From Paenibacillus sp. JNUCC-31 (GTDB lineage Bacteria; Bacillota; Bacilli; Paenibacillales; Paenibacillaceae): a stretch of 64,000 bases of DNA. The notes below the pieces were generated by a model, which saw only the letters and a list, made by a program, of their open reading frames with translations, did not search any database and was not told the origin of the DNA. Where the stretch lies: the NCBI RefSeq assembly GCF_014844075.1, contig NZ_CP062165.1, positions 4,712,001 through 4,776,000 on the forward strand. Direction: 5' to 3'. Below, one piece after another: positions 61,331 to 64,000 of this stretch (positions are counted from its first letter, which is position 1; each line of letters begins with the position of its first letter). The position numbers and the translations under genes are program-made.

Positions 61331-63606
61331 GTCAAACATATGACAGTCAGCGGCTGATGATGTATTGGGCCTTTGATGAGGGAACCGGAGCCAGCGCTGT
61401 GGAGAGCATATCTCAAGTACAGGATGATATTCAGTACGTATTTAATCAAGCCGAGTTTACGGAATCCTGTGATCCACAGTGGAGACAGGGAGTTATGGGG
61501 GACGGGCTCCTCTTCGATGGTTACTCGACTTATATTGCCCATTCGGTCAATGAGGGAGAACCGAACGGCAAGCAAAAGTATCGATCAGCGCTAAGTATTG
61601 GAGTATGGGTAGCACCGCGCTCTTATGAATGGGGCTCTGAGGGCAAGTTGTCTGCCATTGTGAACCACCACAACATGGATCGCAAGCAGGGGTATCTGCT
61701 TGGGATGTACCGTCATGGCTCCTGGTCCTTTCAAGTCGGGCTGGAAGGAGGGGACTGGAAGGAAGTTTGGTCGCCGGAGGGTCATGAACTGCCCAAGAAT
61801 GAATGGTCTTACGTGAATGCAGTATTCGACGGGACCCAAGGAGAAATGAAGCTGTATTTAAACGGCAGGGAAATCGCTTCGGCTGATCTGCCCCCCGGTT
61901 CTCGCCTGGCCGAGGCGGTGGACACGGAGCTGCTCATCGGCAAAAACAATCACAGCAGCCTGCTGGCGAAAGTATTTAGCCTTCACATGTTTAGCGGTAT
62001 CCTCGATGAACTCAAGGTTTATAATCAGGCCCTGAGCGAGGAAGAGGTGGTCGCTTCCTATCGGCACGTGTTGGATACCGCCTATGGAGGAGCCCATCCG
62101 CCATTAACGTATGATGAGATCAAGCTGGATCGGACGCCACTGCTGCCGGATCGGCACAGACCGCAGTATCATGTCAGCCCGCCGGCTCATTGGATGAACG
62201 AGCCCCATGCGCCGATCTATTTTGACGGGCATTATCATTTATTCTATCAGCATAACCCCCTTGGGCCATTTTTCCATCAGATCCATTGGGGACATTGGGT
62301 AAGTAAGGATCTGGTGCATTGGCGTGATCTTCCTGTAGCATTAGCCCCTGAAAATGATCAGCTCGCACCAGACGGGATCTGGTCGGGAAGCGCGACATAT
62401 GATGCAGACGGCCTGCCTGTCTTATTCTTTACGGCGGGCAATGACAGTGCTTGGCCCAATCAGAGCGTGGCGCTTGCCCGAAGCACCTATTCCCGGGATG
62501 GAGATCCGGATTTGGTTCACTGGGTCAAACACGCGGAGCCGTTGATTGTGCAGAAGAAGGGCATGGGTGTATTCGGAGATTTCCGGGATCCGTTCGTGTG
62601 GAAGGACGATGACGAATGGTTTGCCTTGGTAGGGTCCGGGATCGAAGGCGAAGGTGGAGCAGCGCTCGCATTTGCATCACAGGATATGCTGAATTGGACG
62701 TACAAAGGGTCATTATTTAAAGCGGATATTCAGAAATTCCCTTATCTTGGACCCATCTGGGAGCTTCCTGTGCTTCTTCCCCTTGGCAGCGACAAGCAGG
62801 GAGTGAACAAGCATCTTCTATTGGTGAGTCCAGTGGGACAGGGAGCGGATGTCGAGGTATTCTATTGGATAGGGAAGCTTGACAAACAAAATCTATCATT
62901 CATTCCCGATCAAGAGGAGCCGCAATTGATTGATGTCGGTGATTTCCATTTTACCGGTCCGAGCGGAATGGTTGATCCGAAGACCGGCCGAAAGATTGTG
63001 TTTACGATAGCGCAAGGTGACCGGACGTCTGAGCTGGAATATCAATCGGGCTGGGCTCATAATGGCGGCTTGCCGTTAAGCGTGTATTTGAGGGATGACG
63101 GACGTTTGGGAATTGAGCCGATTGAAGAGCTCCAATCCTTGCGTGGTGCCAAGCGGTTATCGCTCCAGGACAAATCATTGGCTGAGGCTAATATGCTGCT
63201 GGGGGATGTACAAGGAGACATGCTTGAGATTCAACTGGAGATGGAGCCTGGCAGTGCCAAACAACTCGGCATCAAGGTCCGGTGTACGCCGGATAACGAA
63301 GAAGAGACCCTGCTGTATTATGATTGGAATCAATCGATGCTCTTGGTCGATCGAACGAAAACGACGCTTCATCCGGGAGAAAAGTGCCGAGGGATCCAAG
63401 GCGGTAAGCTGGAACTGCTAGAGGAGAATTTAAAGCTTCATATTTATTTGGATCGCTCCATGGTCGAAGCCTATGCAAACGGATTGAAAAGTCTGACGAC
63501 CCGGGTGTATCCAAGCCGTAAAGATGCTTTGGGGCTTGAGATCTGGGGAGATGGGGAATTGTTGGTTAAATCGATCGATATATGGGAGATGAAATCCATT
63601 TGGTAA
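61327..63606 (+). CDS. LamG-like plus GH32 protein with Asp-to-Glu change at the nucleophile motif
   Basis: 759 residues, GTG start overlapping the previous stop (GTGA), GGGAGG upstream. Residues 1-250 are a concanavalin/LamG-like domain (MYWAFDEGTGASAVE, ALSIGVWVAPRSY, WSYVNAVFDGTQGEMKLYLNGREI, FSGILDELKVYNQALSEEEV). The GH32 part begins YHVSPPAHWMNEPHAPIYF, where the usual NDPNG is NEPHA, so the nucleophile Asp is Glu and the following Asn is His. FRDPFVW is intact and WELPVLLPL keeps the acid/base Glu but not the Cys. No signal peptide. The variant motif may define a different subfamily with another linkage or transferase activity, or a weak enzyme. Confidence 0.88.
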   Translation: MSQTYDSQRLMMYWAFDEGTGASAVESISQVQDDIQYVFNQAEFTESCDPQWRQGVMGDGLLFDGYSTYIAHSVNEGEPNGKQKYRSALSIGVWVAPRSYEWGSEGKLSAIVNHHNMDRKQGYLLGMYRHGSWSFQVGLEGGDWKEVWSPEGHELPKNEWSYVNAVFDGTQGEMKLYLNGREIASADLPPGSRLAEAVDTELLIGKNNHSSLLAKVFSLHMFSGILDELKVYNQALSEEEVVASYRHVLDTAYGGAHPPLTYDEIKLDRTPLLPDRHRPQYHVSPPAHWMNEPHAPIYFDGHYHLFYQHNPLGPFFHQIHWGHWVSKDLVHWRDLPVALAPENDQLAPDGIWSGSATYDADGLPVLFFTAGNDSAWPNQSVALARSTYSRDGDPDLVHWVKHAEPLIVQKKGMGVFGDFRDPFVWKDDDEWFALVGSGIEGEGGAALAFASQDMLNWTYKGSLFKADIQKFPYLGPIWELPVLLPLGSDKQGVNKHLLLVSPVGQGADVEVFYWIGKLDKQNLSFIPDQEEPQLIDVGDFHFTGPSGMVDPKTGRKIVFTIAQGDRTSELEYQSGWAHNGGLPLSVYLRDDGRLGIEPIEELQSLRGAKRLSLQDKSLAEANMLLGDVQGDMLEIQLEMEPGSAKQLGIKVRCTPDNEEETLLYYDWNQSMLLVDRTKTTLHPGEKCRGIQGGKLELLEENLKLHIYLDRSMVEAYANGLKSLTTRVYPSRKDALGLEIWGDGELLVKSIDIWEMKSIW

Positions 63607-63609
63607 AAA

Positions 63610-63625
63610 GAGCGCTTAGGCGCTC
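63610..63625 (+). terminator. Short hairpin after the GH32 gene
   Basis: GAGCGC, loop TTAG, GCGCTC; no T-run follows. Possibly a weak terminator. Confidence 0.4.
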
Positions 63626-63677
63626 CTTACACCCTTTGGATAAAGGGACCAAAGCTCGAAAATTTGTACTCTGTAGT

Positions 63678-63692
63678 TTGGAAACGCTTCAT
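63678..63692. promoter_or_regulatory. LacI-type operator upstream of the last gene
   Basis: TTGGAAACGCTTCAT combines half-sites of the operators at 56034 and 56053. It lies 118 bases before the next start and suggests the downstream secreted protein belongs to the same regulon. Confidence 0.65.
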
Positions 63693-63809
63693 ATATACGT
63701 TTATCTTTTCTCTCCTTCCTTCATGACTATTCATCCTTGTTACAGGGAGAGCATGTCGAAATGCGGTATCGATGTTTTCTGAATATGAAATCATGGAGGA
63801 GGATCTTGA

Positions 63810-64000
63810 ATGAGGAAAGTAATAACAAGGGAAACCTGGATCTCAAGAATGGTCATATGGGTAATGGTTCTCCAGCTTGTTGCTCCAGGAATATCGGTTG
63901 CAGCCGAAGTTGGAGTGGATGCTCGGGAGGCGTTAACCCCTAAGGCTAACGAGGGGTTGTCAGTTACGGATACAGTCTATCAAATCCAGAATCCAAGCTT
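63810..64000 (+). CDS. Secreted protein, N-terminus only
   Basis: GGAGGAGG precedes ATG 63810. The visible 63 residues begin MRKVITRETWISRM, continue with a hydrophobic core VIWVMVLQLVAPGISVAAEV and a likely cleavage after VAA, then DAREALTPKANEGLSVTD. It runs out of the window. From its position and operator, an extracellular fructan hydrolase is likely, but no catalytic motif is visible. Confidence 0.8.
   Translation, partial: MRKVITRETWISRMVIWVMVLQLVAPGISVAAEVGVDAREALTPKANEGLSVTDTVYQIQNPS

Noticed and set aside
63582..63782. 66-codon frame after the second GH32 gene
   Set aside because: It overlaps the GH32 stop, the hairpin and a LacI-type operator, and has no ribosome site.

Overview
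The window reads as a chromosomal segment of a low-to-mid GC Gram-positive of the Paenibacillus type. The evidence is strong Shine-Dalgarno sites (AGGAGG-like), frequent TTG/GTG starts, lipoprotein signal peptides, LplA/LplB/LplC-type sugar ABC transporters without their own ATPase, YesM/YesN-type two-component pairs, and a large number of carbohydrate-active enzymes. No rRNA or tRNA gene was seen. The species call is an inference from gene content only.

Layout. 1-8258: end of a GH4 glycosidase gene, a lipoprotein, a three-gene polar amino-acid ABC transporter (1525-3878), a small lipoprotein and a DUF4190 membrane protein, then a TetR regulator with a YhgE/Pip membrane protein on the minus strand. 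8444-25521: a CRISPR-Cas island of type I-C. It holds array 1 (30 good repeats plus one decayed), a stretch of small or damaged genes, a second leader with a vestigial two-repeat array, a TPR receptor-like gene overlapping a 37-residue secreted peptide gene, an IS-like remnant and an orphan repeat end, a DUF3800 gene followed by a cluster of hairpins with a constant loop, the operon cas3-cas5c-cas8c-cas7c-cas4-cas1-cas2, and array 2 (30 repeats). 25684-27361: TetR regulator and alpha/beta hydrolase with a palindromic operator. 27599-42140: a polysaccharide utilisation locus (tautomerase-like protein, two permeases, YesN/YesM, SDR oxidoreductase, heparinase II/III-like lyase, solute-binding lipoprotein, and a 1441-residue secreted esterase/DNRLRE/FN3/F5-8C/beta-helix fusion). 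42296-44269: secreted CotH-kinase protein with a copper-amine-oxidase-like stalk domain. 44612-51732: AraC regulator divergent from a non-phosphorylating pentose (Weimberg-type) pathway and a GH43 beta-xylosidase. 51815-54950: a Vat-type acetyltransferase followed by decayed genes (a truncated CcdC-like protein, an ATP-dependent DNA ligase pseudogene, a copied piece of the CotH gene). 54950-64000: a fructan locus (LacI regulator, ABC transporter, two GH32 enzymes, start of another secreted protein) with LacI-type operators.

How the genes work together. The three carbohydrate loci each pair import with degradation: uronic-acid-containing polysaccharide, xylan to xylonate to 2-oxoglutarate, and fructan. 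All three permease sets lack an ATPase and would need a shared MsmX-type ATPase from elsewhere. The CRISPR locus is complete for adaptation (cas4-cas1-cas2), crRNA processing (cas5c), Cascade and cas3. Three copies of the leader, with an identical inverted-repeat block, show that the array cassette has been duplicated.

The two most unusual signals are both inside the CRISPR island: a compact RRNPP-like quorum-sensing pair (12677-13578), and the hairpin cluster at 14862-15067, in which stems differ completely but the 20-base loop is nearly constant.
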